Below, one piece after another: positions 52,803 to 62,027 of a stretch of DNA of 64,000 nt. The translations under genes were made by a program, and so were the position numbers. The stretch covers positions 4,490,249 through 4,554,248 of the forward strand of contig NZ_CP016076.1 in NCBI RefSeq assembly GCF_001941625.1. The letters are read 5' to 3'. Position 1 is the stretch's first letter, and the number at the start of each line of letters is the position of its first letter. Origin of the DNA: Actinoalloteichus fjordicus. GTDB lineage: Bacteria; Actinomycetota; Actinomycetes; Mycobacteriales; Pseudonocardiaceae. The notes below the pieces were generated by a model. That model was given only the letters and a program-made list of their open reading frames with translations, did no database searches and had not been told where the DNA came from.

Positions 52803-53490
52803 GGGAACCGTCCGCCGCCCCCGGGTCGACGTCGGTGTCCATGCGATAACCCACTCCGGGGACGGTGGCGATCAACCACGGCTCGCCGAGTCGCTTCCGC
52901 AGCGATGAGACCGTGATGCGGACGGCGTTTGTGAAGGGGTCGGCGTTCTCGTCCCAGGCACGCTCCAGCAGCTCTTCCGCGCTGACGACTCCGCCTTCCG
53001 CCGCGAGGAGCACTTCGAGCACGGCGAACTGCTTCCTGGTGAGCGCGACGTACCGACCGTCGCGGAAGACCTCCCGGCGGAACGGGTCCAGGCGGAGTCC
53101 GCCGACCTCCAGCACCGGCGGCCGGGTGTGTGCCCGCCGACGATCGAGGGCGCGCAGCCGGAGCACGAGTTCCCGGAGCGCGAACGGCTTCGTGAGATAG
53201 TCGTCGGCGCCGAGCCCGAATCCGGATGCCTTGTCGTCGAGACGATCGGCCGCGGTGAGCATGAGGATCGGGATGCCGCTTCCGGAGCCGACGATCCACC
53301 GGGCGACCTCGTCGCCGGAGGGGCCGGGGATGTCGCGATCCAGCACGGCGATGTCGTAGGAGTTCACGCCGAGCAGTTCCAGCGCCGTGTCGCCGTCGCC
53401 CGCGATGTCGGCGGCGATCGCCTCGAGCCGGAGCCCGTCCCGGACCGCCTCGGCCAGGTAGGGCTCGTCCTCGACGATCAGCACACGCAT
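52795..53490 (-). CDS. vanR: VanR-like response regulator (OmpR family)
   Basis: The 231-residue protein has a receiver domain with the acidic pair VEDEP, phospho-aspartate in IAVLDRDIPG (D in VLD) and the conserved lysine in LTKPFALREL. An OmpR-type winged helix follows (KQFAVLEVLLAAEGGVVSAEELLERAW, ISSLRKRL-like). It is transcribed away from the vanY gene across a 316-base intergenic region that should hold its own and the resistance operon's operators. Confidence 0.82.
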   Translation of the reverse strand: MRVLIVEDEPYLAEAVRDGLRLEAIAADIAGDGDTALELLGVNSYDIAVLDRDIPGPSGDEVARWIVGSGSGIPILMLTAADRLDDKASGFGLGADDYLTKPFALRELVLRLRALDRRRAHTRPPVLEVGGLRLDPFRREVFRDGRYVALTRKQFAVLEVLLAAEGGVVSAEELLERAWDENADPFTNAVRITVSSLRKRLGEPWLIATVPGVGYRMDTDVDPGAADGSRA

Positions 53491-53607
53491 GCGTGCAGGC
53501 TACGCAGCACCGCATATCGCGGGCATATCCAGAATCGGATACCTCCTGGCAACAGTGGGCGAAGTTCGCTGAATGGCATGAACGACAGCACACCCGCCCT
53601 GCTTAGA

Positions 53608-53640
53608 GCCTGTCTTCGGTCCCTCTCCGTCGTGAGCGGG
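53608..53640 (+). repeat. 33-bp direct repeat, copy 1, upstream of vanY
   Basis: Identical to 53767-53799. The similarity goes on past it (CGGCGTGG-TGAGC) so that this copy mimics the start of the vanY coding sequence. Confidence 0.8.
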
Positions 53641-53742
53641 ACCGGCGTGGATGAGCTGCCAGGCGGAGGAGAGAGCCATGGCGGAGCCATGGTGACCGAC
53701 GACAACGCCGCAGATCGCCACGCCGGCCCCGCGCAACAGGAA

Positions 53743-53785
53743 AGAGGGGCCGAAGACAGGCTCTCGGCCTGTCTTCGGTCCCTCT
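53743..53785. repeat. Long hairpin before vanY
   Basis: Nineteen-base arms (53743-53761 and 53767-53785) pair with a single mismatch around a five-base loop. The right arm is the first part of repeat copy 2. No T run follows, so it is not a plain terminator; it could be an attenuator, an operator or the trace of a small mobile element. Confidence 0.75.
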
Positions 53786-53799
53786 CCGTCGTGAGCGGG
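53767..53799 (+). repeat. 33-bp direct repeat, copy 2, at the vanY start
   Basis: It ends eight bases before the proposed GTG start of vanY and is identical to 53608-53640. It also forms the right arm of the hairpin. Confidence 0.8.
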
Positions 53800-53806
53800 G
53801 ATCGGC

Positions 53807-54439
53807 GTGGCTGAGCAGGCTCCGAGTGCGCCTCGCCGACGTCGGATCGTCGTGGTCGGGCTGACGCTCGCCGTCACGATGATCGCCGGGTTCGCCGTGC
53901 TGCAGTCGCGGCAGACAGGCTCCGCTGCCTCCGCAGGCACCTCGATCGACGCGCTGTGGGCGGCGATACGCGGCGAACCCACTGCGGCCGACGGCAAGGT
54001 GGTCGACGGTCAGCGGCTCTCGGCCTTCGACGAGGAGGCGCCGGCAGTGGTGAGGCTCGACGCCGACCTGCTCGCCGCCCTTCGACGCGCCGCGACGGAC
54101 GCCGAGGGCGACGGCGTCACGCTCGAGGTCACCAGCGGCTGGCGCTCACCGAGGTATCAGGATCGGCTGTTCCGGGACGCCGTCGCCGAATACGGCTCGC
54201 GAGAGGAGGCCGCCCGCTGGGTGGCGACCTCGGCGACCTCCGAGCACGTGTCGGGCGACGCGGTCGACATCGGCCCGTATGCGGCCATCGACTGGCTGGT
54301 CCGGTACGGCTCCGATTACGGCCTGTGTCAGATCTACGGGAACGAGCCGTGGCACTACGAGCTGCGACCGGAGGCGGCCGTCGAGGGCTGCCCGCAGATG
54401 TATGCGGACCCCACCGAAGACCCGAGGATGCAGCAGTGA
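53807..54439 (+). CDS. vanY: VanY-type D,D-carboxypeptidase (M15 family)
   Basis: The 210-residue protein has one N-terminal membrane span (residues ~14-32), placing the catalytic part outside. The M15 zinc motif SEHVSGDAVDIG (SxHxxGxAxD) and the second site EPWHYEL are complete. Such enzymes cut the terminal D-Ala from peptidoglycan precursors, removing the vancomycin target. The start is a GTG at the end of the direct repeat; no strong Shine-Dalgarno is present beyond GAGCGGGG. It overlaps the racemase gene by four bases. Confidence 0.85.
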   Translation: MAEQAPSAPRRRRIVVVGLTLAVTMIAGFAVLQSRQTGSAASAGTSIDALWAAIRGEPTAADGKVVDGQRLSAFDEEAPAVVRLDADLLAALRRAATDAEGDGVTLEVTSGWRSPRYQDRLFRDAVAEYGSREEAARWVATSATSEHVSGDAVDIGPYAAIDWLVRYGSDYGLCQIYGNEPWHYELRPEAAVEGCPQMYADPTEDPRMQQ

Positions 54440-55569
54440 CGTCGACGCAGGTCACCGAGCGGGCCTTTCCGGTCACCCCGGTGAGGCCACCAACGTTGGA
54501 GACGCTCCCCCTCGCGGTCGCCGCGAACCTGGCGAGCGCACGGGCGCGGACGCGCAGCGCGATCATGGCCGTGGTCAAGGCCGACGGGTACGGCCACGGA
54601 GCGGTCCCGATCGCGACGGCCGCCGTCGACGCGGGCGCCGAGTGGCTCGGGGTGACGGACCTGGCCGAGGCCGCGACGCTGCGTGCGGCCGGACTCACGG
54701 TGCCGATCCTCTCGTGGCTGAACCCCGCCGGTGTCGACGCCTGCCTGGCCGCCGCCGAGCGGATCGACGTCGCCGTCGGGTCCGCCGACGAGCTGCGTGA
54801 CCTCCTCGCCGGGGCCGAGGCCACCGTGCGGGTGCACCTCCAGCTGGACACCGGCATGGCCCGCGGCGGCTGTCCGCGTCATGAGTGGGACGAGCTGCTG
54901 GGTCTCGCCCGACGGGGGCAGCTGTCGCGGCGGATCGACGTCGTCGGTCTGATGGGACATCTCCCGCTGGCGGATCAGGCCGATCCCCCGACGAACCGGC
55001 CTGCCGTCGCTCGGATGCACGAGGCACGGCGGGCGGCGGCGAAGGCGGGTCTCGGTCCGCTGATCGTCCATCTCTCCGCCACGGCAGGCGCACTGACCGA
55101 TCCGGCGACGCACTTCGGGATGGTGCGCATCGGCGCTGGACTCGTCGGCATCGACCCCTCCGAGACGGTCATGTTGCACGGGGCGTCCCGGCTGACGGCG
55201 TCGATCGTGCACAGCACCACCGTCGAGGCGCGCACCTCGGTGGGTTACGGCGGTGATCACGTCACCGATCGGCCCACCCGCCTCGGCGTCCTCGGCGTCG
55301 GCTATGCGGATGGGATCCCCCGCGACCTCGCACGGGATGCGGCGGTGGAGATCCACGGGCGGCGCTGTCGCATCGTCGGACGGGTCTCGATGGATCAGAT
55401 CGTCGTCGACACCGGTCCGGACCCCGTCCCGCGCGGCACGACCGCGACGGTGTTCGGCCCGGACGGCGGCGCGACACCGAGCATCCACGACTGGGCCCGA
55501 TGGGCCCGAACCATTCCGCACACCATCGTCACCGGCATCGGACCACGAGTGAGAAGGAGCATCGGATGA
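54436..55569 (+). CDS. vanT: PLP-dependent alanine/serine racemase, VanT catalytic domain-like
   Basis: The GTG at 54436 overlaps vanY (GTGA) and gives 377 residues; the longer open frame is antisense noise. PLP lysine is in MAVVKADGYGHG, the second catalytic residue in TSVGYGGD, and VSMDQIVVD is present. The fold is the alanine racemase type. VanT of VanC/E/G clusters makes D-serine for a D-Ala-D-Ser ligase and has a fused membrane acyltransferase domain. Here that domain is missing and a separate acyltransferase gene lies two genes on. Alanine specificity cannot be excluded. Confidence 0.8.
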   Translation: MTSTQVTERAFPVTPVRPPTLETLPLAVAANLASARARTRSAIMAVVKADGYGHGAVPIATAAVDAGAEWLGVTDLAEAATLRAAGLTVPILSWLNPAGVDACLAAAERIDVAVGSADELRDLLAGAEATVRVHLQLDTGMARGGCPRHEWDELLGLARRGQLSRRIDVVGLMGHLPLADQADPPTNRPAVARMHEARRAAAKAGLGPLIVHLSATAGALTDPATHFGMVRIGAGLVGIDPSETVMLHGASRLTASIVHSTTVEARTSVGYGGDHVTDRPTRLGVLGVGYADGIPRDLARDAAVEIHGRRCRIVGRVSMDQIVVDTGPDPVPRGTTATVFGPDGGATPSIHDWARWARTIPHTIVTGIGPRVRRSIG

Positions 55570-56558
55570 GACAGCGGATCCTGGTGATCGGCGGTGGACA
55601 GAACGCGGAGCACGACGTCTCGACGGCCACCGCCTCGGCCGTCGAGACGGCACTGCGCGAGAGAGGCTTCGAGGTCGACGCGCTGACCATCGGCCCGGAC
55701 GGGATCTGGACGCACGCGCAGCAGTCGCTCGGGGTCCGCGCGATCGACTCGCTGGCGGCGGCGATGCGGATCATCGGACACGCCGACGTCGTCTTCCCCG
55801 CGGTGCACGGCGCGCTCGGCGAGGACGGGACCCTGGCCGCCCTGTGCGCTCTCGCGCAGACGCGCGTGGTCGGCTCGGACCTTCGGGCAGGCGCGATCGG
55901 GATGGACAAATGGGCGACCAAACTCGTCGCCCAGGCCGTCGGAATCCGCACCGCGCCGGGGCGGTTGGTGGCGGCGAACGAGATCGGCGACGTCGAGTTC
56001 GAGGGCGAAGTGGTCGTGAAACCGGTGGCGGGAGGCTCGAGCTTCGGCGTCACCCTGGCCCGCGATCCCGCCCGACTGCACGCCGCGCTCCGCACCGCCG
56101 CCGAGTTCGACCGGCGGATTCTGATCGAGGAGGTCGTCCACGGCCGGGAGATCGACGTCGCCGTGCTGGGCGAGGCCGACGGCACCCGCTGGGCGGCGCC
56201 GCCGCTGGAGATCCACGCGCACGGATTGTTCGACACCACGATGAAATACGACGGCTCGGCCCGATTCACCGTGCCCGCCGCGCTCGACACGGCAGACCAC
56301 GCAGCCCTGACGAGGGCAGCGCTGACCATGTTCGACGCGCTCGGCTGCGCAGGGGTCGCCCGCATCGACTTCTTCCTCACCGACGACGGGCCCGTGCTCA
56401 ACGAGGTCAACACCATGCCGGGGATGACGGCGGCCTCCCAGGTGCCGAGGATGTTCGCGGCGGCGGGCCTGACCTACGAGGAGCTGATGAGCCGCCTGGT
56501 CGACGGGGCGTCGGTGCCGGGCGTCGGGCTGCCGATCCACGCACGCGCAGCGAGGTGA
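55566..56558 (+). CDS. D-Ala-D-Ala/D-Ala-D-Ser ligase family protein
   Basis: The 330-residue ATP-grasp ligase has N-terminal GGGQNAEHDVS, HGALGEDGT, VVKPVAGGSSFGV and C-terminal NEVNTMPGMT. The omega-loop segment FDTTMKYDGS keeps the Lys-Tyr pair that excludes D-lactate ligases (which have His there) and leaves D-Ala or D-Ser as second substrate. Placement after a VanT-like racemase favours D-Ala-D-Ser, as in vanC/E/G, but the specificity is inferred. It overlaps both neighbours by four bases. Confidence 0.78.
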   Translation: MRQRILVIGGGQNAEHDVSTATASAVETALRERGFEVDALTIGPDGIWTHAQQSLGVRAIDSLAAAMRIIGHADVVFPAVHGALGEDGTLAALCALAQTRVVGSDLRAGAIGMDKWATKLVAQAVGIRTAPGRLVAANEIGDVEFEGEVVVKPVAGGSSFGVTLARDPARLHAALRTAAEFDRRILIEEVVHGREIDVAVLGEADGTRWAAPPLEIHAHGLFDTTMKYDGSARFTVPAALDTADHAALTRAALTMFDALGCAGVARIDFFLTDDGPVLNEVNTMPGMTAASQVPRMFAAAGLTYEELMSRLVDGASVPGVGLPIHARAAR

Positions 56559-57613
56559 CCGCGCAGCGCAGAGAAGGCTGGCCCGACGTCGCCAAGGGCG
56601 TCTGCATCATCCTCGTCGTCCTCTGGCACGTCGTCACCAAGCACGTCGCGCACCTCGACTGGCCGGCGACCGCCGGGATGCCTGCGGTGTGGACGCTGCT
56701 CAGCGCGCTGTCACCGCTGCGGATGCCGCTCTTCTTCCTCGTCTCCGGACTGTTCGCCGCCCGCGCGGTGTGTTCGCCCCATGCTGCGACGGCGGTGCGG
56801 CGCACCACGGGGCTGATCAGCCTGTACGTCCTCTGGCTCACGATCCAGACCTTCGCGTTGGCGGCGGCGCCCGATTTCGACACGGCCCGCGCGACCGGCC
56901 TCGGCGAGTACCTCGCGCAGCTCACCGTGAGCCCCACCAACCTCTGGTACCTGCTCGCGCTCGCCGTCTACCTGGTCGTCGCCCGCCTCACCCGTACCCT
57001 GTCGACACCTCTCGTGCTGGGGTCGGCGTTCTTCCTCGCCTGCATCGCCTCGGCAGGACTGCTGCCGGACTGGGGGAACCTCTGGCAGCTGGTCCAGAAC
57101 CTGTTCTTCTTCCTCCTCGGACTGCGGCTGCGTGGTCGGGTGGCGAACGTCGCCGCCTCGGCCACCCTGCCGTCGATGCTGGGGTTCGGGGCGGGCTTCG
57201 CGGCAGCCGTCGTCCTCGTCTCGATGCTGGACGCGCGCGAGTGGTTCGGCGTCTGGCCGCTGCTCTCCATCGTGGCCGTGCTCTTCGGGGTCACGGCGTG
57301 TGCGCTGCTCGACTCCCGGGTGCCGTGGCTGGCAACACCGCTGCGCCTGCTCGGTCAGCAGACCCTCCCGGTGTACGTCATCCACATGATCCCGCTCGCC
57401 CTCGTCCACCAGGCCCTGCGCGGCACGGCGGCGAGCGCGGCCCTGGCGACTCCGGTGCTGTCGATCATCGGACCGCTCCTGCTGACGACGGTGGTCGTCA
57501 TCGGCTGCCTCGGCGCACACCGCGTACTGAACCGACTCGGTCTCGGCGTGCTGTTCGATCCGCTGGTCGTGGCTCGCCGGTTCCGGCGCAGCGCCGGGAA
57601 GGACAAGAGCTGA
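56555..57613 (+). CDS. Membrane acyltransferase family 3 protein (VanT membrane domain-like)
   Basis: A GTG at 56555 overlaps the ligase stop (GTGA) and gives 352 residues with about ten membrane spans. The acyltransferase-3 motifs are visible: KGVCIILVVLWHVV near the N-terminus (catalytic-type histidine), RMPLFFLVSGLFAA, and LPVYVIHMIPL near the C-terminus. The N-terminal half of enterococcal VanT is a transporter-like domain of this family. Here it follows the racemase and ligase as a stand-alone gene. It may import serine or modify the cell surface; the substrate is unknown. Confidence 0.78.
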   Translation: MTAQRREGWPDVAKGVCIILVVLWHVVTKHVAHLDWPATAGMPAVWTLLSALSPLRMPLFFLVSGLFAARAVCSPHAATAVRRTTGLISLYVLWLTIQTFALAAAPDFDTARATGLGEYLAQLTVSPTNLWYLLALAVYLVVARLTRTLSTPLVLGSAFFLACIASAGLLPDWGNLWQLVQNLFFFLLGLRLRGRVANVAASATLPSMLGFGAGFAAAVVLVSMLDAREWFGVWPLLSIVAVLFGVTACALLDSRVPWLATPLRLLGQQTLPVYVIHMIPLALVHQALRGTAASAALATPVLSIIGPLLLTTVVVIGCLGAHRVLNRLGLGVLFDPLVVARRFRRSAGKDKS

Positions 57614-57857
57614 GCCCGAGCAGCAGGGTGGGAGGCCGCGCAGATCCGGCGGCCGATGTGTCCGGGGATCGCCGTCCCGACGCCGCCGACTCGACGCCGC
57701 CGTCTCGACGACGGTCGGTGGCTGGGACGATGCAGCCGCAGATGTAGAAGGCGGGCCGACCCGGCAGGCGGACCCGACCATGGAATCCCGTTCTGGCGTG
57801 CGCGGGCCCGGCCGGTGAACGTGCGCAGCGGGAACACGGCCGTGTTGGAGCGTCGAG
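57614..57857. other. Short gap
   Basis: About 245 bases after the van-like operon; no gene supported. Confidence 0.3.
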
Positions 57858-58766
57858 TTGCCATTCACCCTGGCCCATCCCGCCGCGGTGCTGCCGCTGC
57901 TCCGTCGGCCGTTCGTCGCGGCAGCGCTGGTCGCGGGTGCCGTGGCGCCCGACCTCCCGTACTACCTGAGCAGCCTCGGTCTGGCCAGGGCAAGCGCCCA
58001 GGACTGGTACGGGGTGCTGCTGCCCAACGCCACGCAGACGCACTCGCTCGCGGGCCTGGTGCTCAACCTGCCGTTCGCCCTCGCGCTGGTCGCCCTCTAC
58101 GGGATGGTGCGGGCGCCGATCACCGCGCTGCTCCCGGCCGGGGTCCGACTGCCGGGGCGGGAGCCGACGGCAGGCTGGCGAGCGAAGGCCCGGCACGCCC
58201 TGTGGCTGATCCTCTCCGCCGTGATCGGGATCGCCTCTCATCTGGTGTGGGACGCCGTGACCGTCTCCCGGCTGCTGCAGAACGCGAGCACGGTCGTCGG
58301 GGCAGTGGCGATCGGGTGGTATCTGTGGCGCCACCGACGCCGAATGCGCAGCCGGGACGAGGGGGACGCCCGCCTGAGTCCCGCGCTGCGGTGGAGCGTG
58401 GCGGCGCTGTTGGTCCTGACGCCCCTGACGGCCGTCGCCGTGGGAGTCCCCGGGGACTATCACGGCTTCCGCTCCGTGGAGGTGGTGGACTTCGACCGCC
58501 CGGTCACCGTCGACCTGGGGGACGGCCGGAGCGAGACCACCTACCCCGCCACGACGGTCGAGGCCCCGTTCGGCACCCTCGTCGAGGGCATGGTCACCGG
58601 GGCCGCCAAGCGGGCGGGCACCGCGTTCGCGGCCGTGCTGCTGCTGTACTCCGCAGCCTGGCAGATCGCCGCCGTGTCGCGCCGGTCGACGCCGAGGCCT
58701 GATTCCGCCGCCGTGTCGCGACGCCCGGCGCAGGACGGGGAGGCCACGACACCCGTCGAACGATAG
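57858..58766 (+). CDS. DUF4184 family membrane protein
   Basis: A TTG at 57858 (LPFTLAHPAAVLPL) gives 302 residues. The PFTLAHPA start and the APDLPYY and SHLVWDAVT segments are typical of DUF4184, a family of multi-span membrane proteins of unknown function common in actinobacteria. About seven spans are visible. A hydrophilic loop of about 60 residues lies before the last helix. The gene appears monocistronic. Confidence 0.8.
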   Translation: MPFTLAHPAAVLPLLRRPFVAAALVAGAVAPDLPYYLSSLGLARASAQDWYGVLLPNATQTHSLAGLVLNLPFALALVALYGMVRAPITALLPAGVRLPGREPTAGWRAKARHALWLILSAVIGIASHLVWDAVTVSRLLQNASTVVGAVAIGWYLWRHRRRMRSRDEGDARLSPALRWSVAALLVLTPLTAVAVGVPGDYHGFRSVEVVDFDRPVTVDLGDGRSETTYPATTVEAPFGTLVEGMVTGAAKRAGTAFAAVLLLYSAAWQIAAVSRRSTPRPDSAAVSRRPAQDGEATTPVER

Positions 58767-59062
58767 CCGCGCCACCCTGTTCGAGGGGTGGTCTCGGTCG
58801 TTCGGCTGCGTCGTGGGATTCGACGTCGCCACGACGGACGGCCGTCGGCACCGGGACGTGCCTTCCTGCGACGGCGGCCCCCGGAATATCCTGGACCGGT
58901 GCACACGGCAGGAGCACGTGTCGTTCACCTGAGCATGGCGGGCAGCACCGCGCCGCCCTCCTTCGTGACGATGGCGCTTCTCCACTGGAGGATCGTGAGC
59001 CTGCTTCGACCGGCCGCCCACGAATCCCCGACGCTCCAGATCGCATTGATCTTGGGGCACAG
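58767..59062. other. Gap before the MFS transporter
   Basis: Nearly 300 bases. No supported gene; a promoter for the transporter should be here. Confidence 0.3.
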
Positions 59063-60322
59063 GTGAGCGGGCAGCCGGGCGAGAATCCTGCTTCAGCGGA
59101 CGACGGTCGCTCGTTGTGGCAGCGCGACTTCCGTCGCTGGCTCGGCAGTCGGACCATCTCGTCGGCGGGCACCGAGGCGCTCACCGTCGTCATTCCTGTC
59201 CTCGTCTATCAGCAGACCGGCTCCGCCGCGCTCACGGGAGCGACGTCGGCACTGATGTCGCTGCCGTATCTGCTCTTCGGTCTGTTCGCAGGCGCACTGG
59301 CCGACCGACTCAGCCGCAGGCGTCTCATGGTCGCCGCCGACCTCACGGCCGCCGCTGTCGTCGCGTCCGTTCCCGTCGTCTACCTGACCGGGTCGGTCGG
59401 CGCGGCGCACATCCTCGTTGTGGCGTTCGTCGCCTGGACGGCGTTCGTCTGGTTCGACGCCGCAGCATGGGGAGCGCTGATCAGCGTCGTCGGCCGAGAC
59501 CAGCTGGTCCGCGCCAACTCGGTGATCTGGTCGTTCGGCATCACGGCCGGGATCGCGATGCCTGCGGTGGCGGGCGTGGTCGGGAGCGCCACTCACCCGA
59601 GCATGATGCTTGCCGTCAGCAGCGTGACCTACGCCGTCTCGGCGATCCTGATCCTCCGGATTCGCACGAACCTCAACCCCCGGATCGAGGGAGCCACCCA
59701 GCCCAGGACGTCCCTGCTGCGCACGATCCGGGCCGGACTGGAGTTCATCTGGCGAACGGTGGAGATCCGTCTGGTCGCCCTGGCCTCGGTGGGTCTCACG
59801 TTGTCCAGCGGTGCCGTCATCGGGATTCTCGTGGTGCATCTCGATCGAAATCTCGGCATCGCCGCGGACGACTGGCGGGTCGGCCTGTTCTTCGCCGCCG
59901 GTGCGATCGGCGCGCTGTCGGCGACGATCCTGCTGCCGTGGTCGACGAGGCTGATCGGGTCGGGCCGGCTGTCGGCCGTGGCCTTCACCCTGTACATCCC
60001 GGCCCTCGTCGCCGTCCTGGCGACGGAGCACTGGCTGCCCGCCCTGGGCTGCTGGGCGATCTGGTACTGCACCAACACGCTCGCGGTGATCAACGGGGTC
60101 ACTCTTCGACAGCAGCTCACCCCGGACGAGTTACAAGGACGGGTCAACACCTCGGCACGGATGATCGCGCTCGGCGGCACCCCCGTCGGCGCGGTGCTCG
60201 GCGGTGTGCTGGCCGAGTCCGTCGGAGTCCGGGAGACGCAACTGCTGGCGATCATCCCGATCGCCCTCGCGGCGCTCGTCCTGTGGTTCTCCCCCGTCCG
60301 GCGGTTCGGCCTGCCGAGTTGA
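59063..60322 (+). CDS. MFS transporter
   Basis: The 419-residue protein starts at a GTG and has twelve predicted membrane spans of the MFS_3 (enterobactin exporter EntS-like) group. The loop 2-3 motif reads GALADRLSRRRLM, and the second half begins with a similar stretch. Family members export small molecules or siderophores. No siderophore genes are nearby, so the substrate is unknown. Confidence 0.85.
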   Translation: MSGQPGENPASADDGRSLWQRDFRRWLGSRTISSAGTEALTVVIPVLVYQQTGSAALTGATSALMSLPYLLFGLFAGALADRLSRRRLMVAADLTAAAVVASVPVVYLTGSVGAAHILVVAFVAWTAFVWFDAAAWGALISVVGRDQLVRANSVIWSFGITAGIAMPAVAGVVGSATHPSMMLAVSSVTYAVSAILILRIRTNLNPRIEGATQPRTSLLRTIRAGLEFIWRTVEIRLVALASVGLTLSSGAVIGILVVHLDRNLGIAADDWRVGLFFAAGAIGALSATILLPWSTRLIGSGRLSAVAFTLYIPALVAVLATEHWLPALGCWAIWYCTNTLAVINGVTLRQQLTPDELQGRVNTSARMIALGGTPVGAVLGGVLAESVGVRETQLLAIIPIALAALVLWFSPVRRFGLPS

Positions 60323-60790
60323 CCGCGTCGCCGTGCGCCGCATCGAAGCGGACCGGGCTGTCGGCGCGCCGATCCGACATTCCCGAGACGTCGCGACGCT
60401 CGGCTCGGGCGATCCGGCGCTGCGCACTGTCGACACACCTCACGGCAGACGCACGAGAGGCTCCTCGCCGACGAGAGCGGGACCGGCGACCGAGCGATCC
60501 AGACGGGGCCGCCGTTCCTTGGATGATCTGACGCCGCCACACCGATGATCCGATGCGGAAGCCGTCAGGGAACTCGGGAACCGCCGGTTCCCTGGCAGAC
60601 CTCCGCACGCTGCTCACCGATCACCGGCCTCGGCGGCCTGCACCGGCGGCACGTCGACCGGGACAACTCGGCTCCGCGAAGGACGTGCCTATCCGCGCAC
60701 CACGTCGTCACGGCGGGTGCGGCCGAAGTGCGGCGGGACTCCGGCCGAACGTCGAGCCGACACGGCCGATCCGGTCGCCGGGCGGGCAGT
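60323..60790. other. Gap with no supported gene
   Basis: About 470 bases between two convergent genes. It includes low-complexity G/C-rich sequence; the many open frames do not show protein character. Confidence 0.4.
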
Positions 60791-61387
60791 TCATCGCCGA
60801 CGCAGCGTCGCAGCCGTGAAGAAGGAGCCGAAACGGGCGACCGCGCGCAGCCTGCGGGCCGAGGTCGGCCCCGATCCGCGCAGCGATGCTCCCAGCCGCA
60901 CGAGGTCGCGTGCACCGATCGACAGCACGAAGCGCTGCGTCTCCTTCGGACCGGCTGCGGCATCGGCGAGGGAGAGTTCGGCACGGAGGGTGGTCAGCCC
61001 GATCAGCAGCTCCAGCGGATTGCGAGACCGCACCGTCTTCACTCCCGACAGCTGCCACCGGCGGCCGTCGTCGTCGACGAAGTGCATCGCGTACGACATC
61101 GCCTCCCGTTCCCCCTCGGCGAACAGGGAGAGCGTTCCGCTGACGCGGGCCCGCGAGACGATGCCCTCGACGCTGACCACCCCGCGCATCGACACCGGGT
61201 GTGCCGCATCGGCCAGGAACGGGTCGATGCCGGGAATGTCCGCCTTCAAGGTCACGACCATCCTCGGTCGGTCTCCCCGGCGGGTCGCCATTCGTTCCCG
61301 GAAGGCCACACCGCCGCCCCTGGTCGAGGCAGACACCTCGGCGGTGGACGCGGAGCCTGCGGCCTCGGCTTCCCATGGATCAATCAC
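60791..61387 (-). CDS. Hypothetical protein similar to the C-terminal domain of GMC/cholesterol-oxidase-like proteins
   Basis: A GTG at 61387 with GGAGGA seven bases upstream gives 198 residues. From residue ~40 the protein shows VVTLKADIPGIDPFLADAAH, MRGVVSVEGI, GTLSLF and MSYAMHFVDDDGRRWQLSGVK. This domain pattern is found at the C-terminus of some actinobacterial GMC oxidoreductases and esterases. Here it stands alone, without cofactor-binding motifs. The function is unknown; a lipid-binding or auxiliary role is possible. Confidence 0.6.
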   Translation of the reverse strand: MIDPWEAEAAGSASTAEVSASTRGGGVAFRERMATRRGDRPRMVVTLKADIPGIDPFLADAAHPVSMRGVVSVEGIVSRARVSGTLSLFAEGEREAMSYAMHFVDDDGRRWQLSGVKTVRSRNPLELLIGLTTLRAELSLADAAAGPKETQRFVLSIGARDLVRLGASLRGSGPTSARRLRAVARFGSFFTAATLRRR

Positions 61388-61576
61388 GGCATTCCTCCAC
61401 TTCGAGTTTTCTGGGGTGATGCGGCGGTGACCCGCGTCGCAGCCGACGGCGCCTGCCGAGAAGAGGGCGCGGACGTCGGATCGGGCGCCCACGTCCGGCG
61501 ACGGCCTGCGACGGCCGGAGTTCTCGCCGCCTTCTCGACCAGGGAGGACACCGTGCGACGCCGTCGCCGCACGTCG

Positions 61577-61993
61577 TCAGCTCGCGCGCCAGAAGGGTGC
61601 GGCGCTGCCGGGGTCCTCACTGATGTCGGCGAGCAGTCCGGTGATGTCCGGCATCTCGTCGTACCGGCGCCGATGGATGGCGGCGATCTTCGCGCCCGTC
61701 TCCGGGTCGGGGTCGTCGGTGATGTCCAACGACACGAATTTGTCGACCATCGGCAGCCCGATCCGGTCGATCTCGCGGTGCGCCGGATGGTTCATCATCT
61801 TCTCGTAGCCTTCGACGTCCGTGATCGTGGAGACGGCACCGTACTCGTACTCCCCGCCGAATTCGCGACCGATGACCCACGATCTGACCGCCGGGAGACG
61901 GCCGCTCGCGCCGCGCATGCGCTCCAGTGCGGTCTCCACCTCCGCCACCGAGATGTCCGGCTTGAGGGTGAAACGAATGCAGTGCCAGATCAT
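61577..61993 (-). CDS. Dabb (stress-responsive alpha/beta barrel) family protein
   Basis: The ATG at 61993 with AAGGA upstream gives 138 residues; the longer open frame to 62464 is not coding in character. The family hallmarks are MIWHCIRFTLKPDISVAEVE at the N-terminus and later YEYGAVSTITDVEGYEKMMNHPAHRE. Dabb proteins are dimeric ferredoxin-like barrels, sometimes cyclases or degradative enzymes. No catalytic role can be named here. Confidence 0.8.
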   Translation of the reverse strand: MIWHCIRFTLKPDISVAEVETALERMRGASGRLPAVRSWVIGREFGGEYEYGAVSTITDVEGYEKMMNHPAHREIDRIGLPMVDKFVSLDITDDPDPETGAKIAAIHRRRYDEMPDITGLLADISEDPGSAAPFWRAS

Positions 61994-62027
61994 CTGGTGT
62001 TCCTTTCGATGTCGTTCGTCGAGACGG

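Noticed and set aside
53807-57613. VanA-type (D-lactate) resistance cluster
   Set aside because: No VanH dehydrogenase or VanX dipeptidase, and the ligase omega loop has Lys-Tyr instead of the histidine of D-Ala-D-Lac ligases.
57498-59060. 520-codon minus-strand frame opposite the acyltransferase and DUF4184 genes
   Set aside because: Antisense shadow; the DUF4184 reading on the plus strand has clear family motifs.
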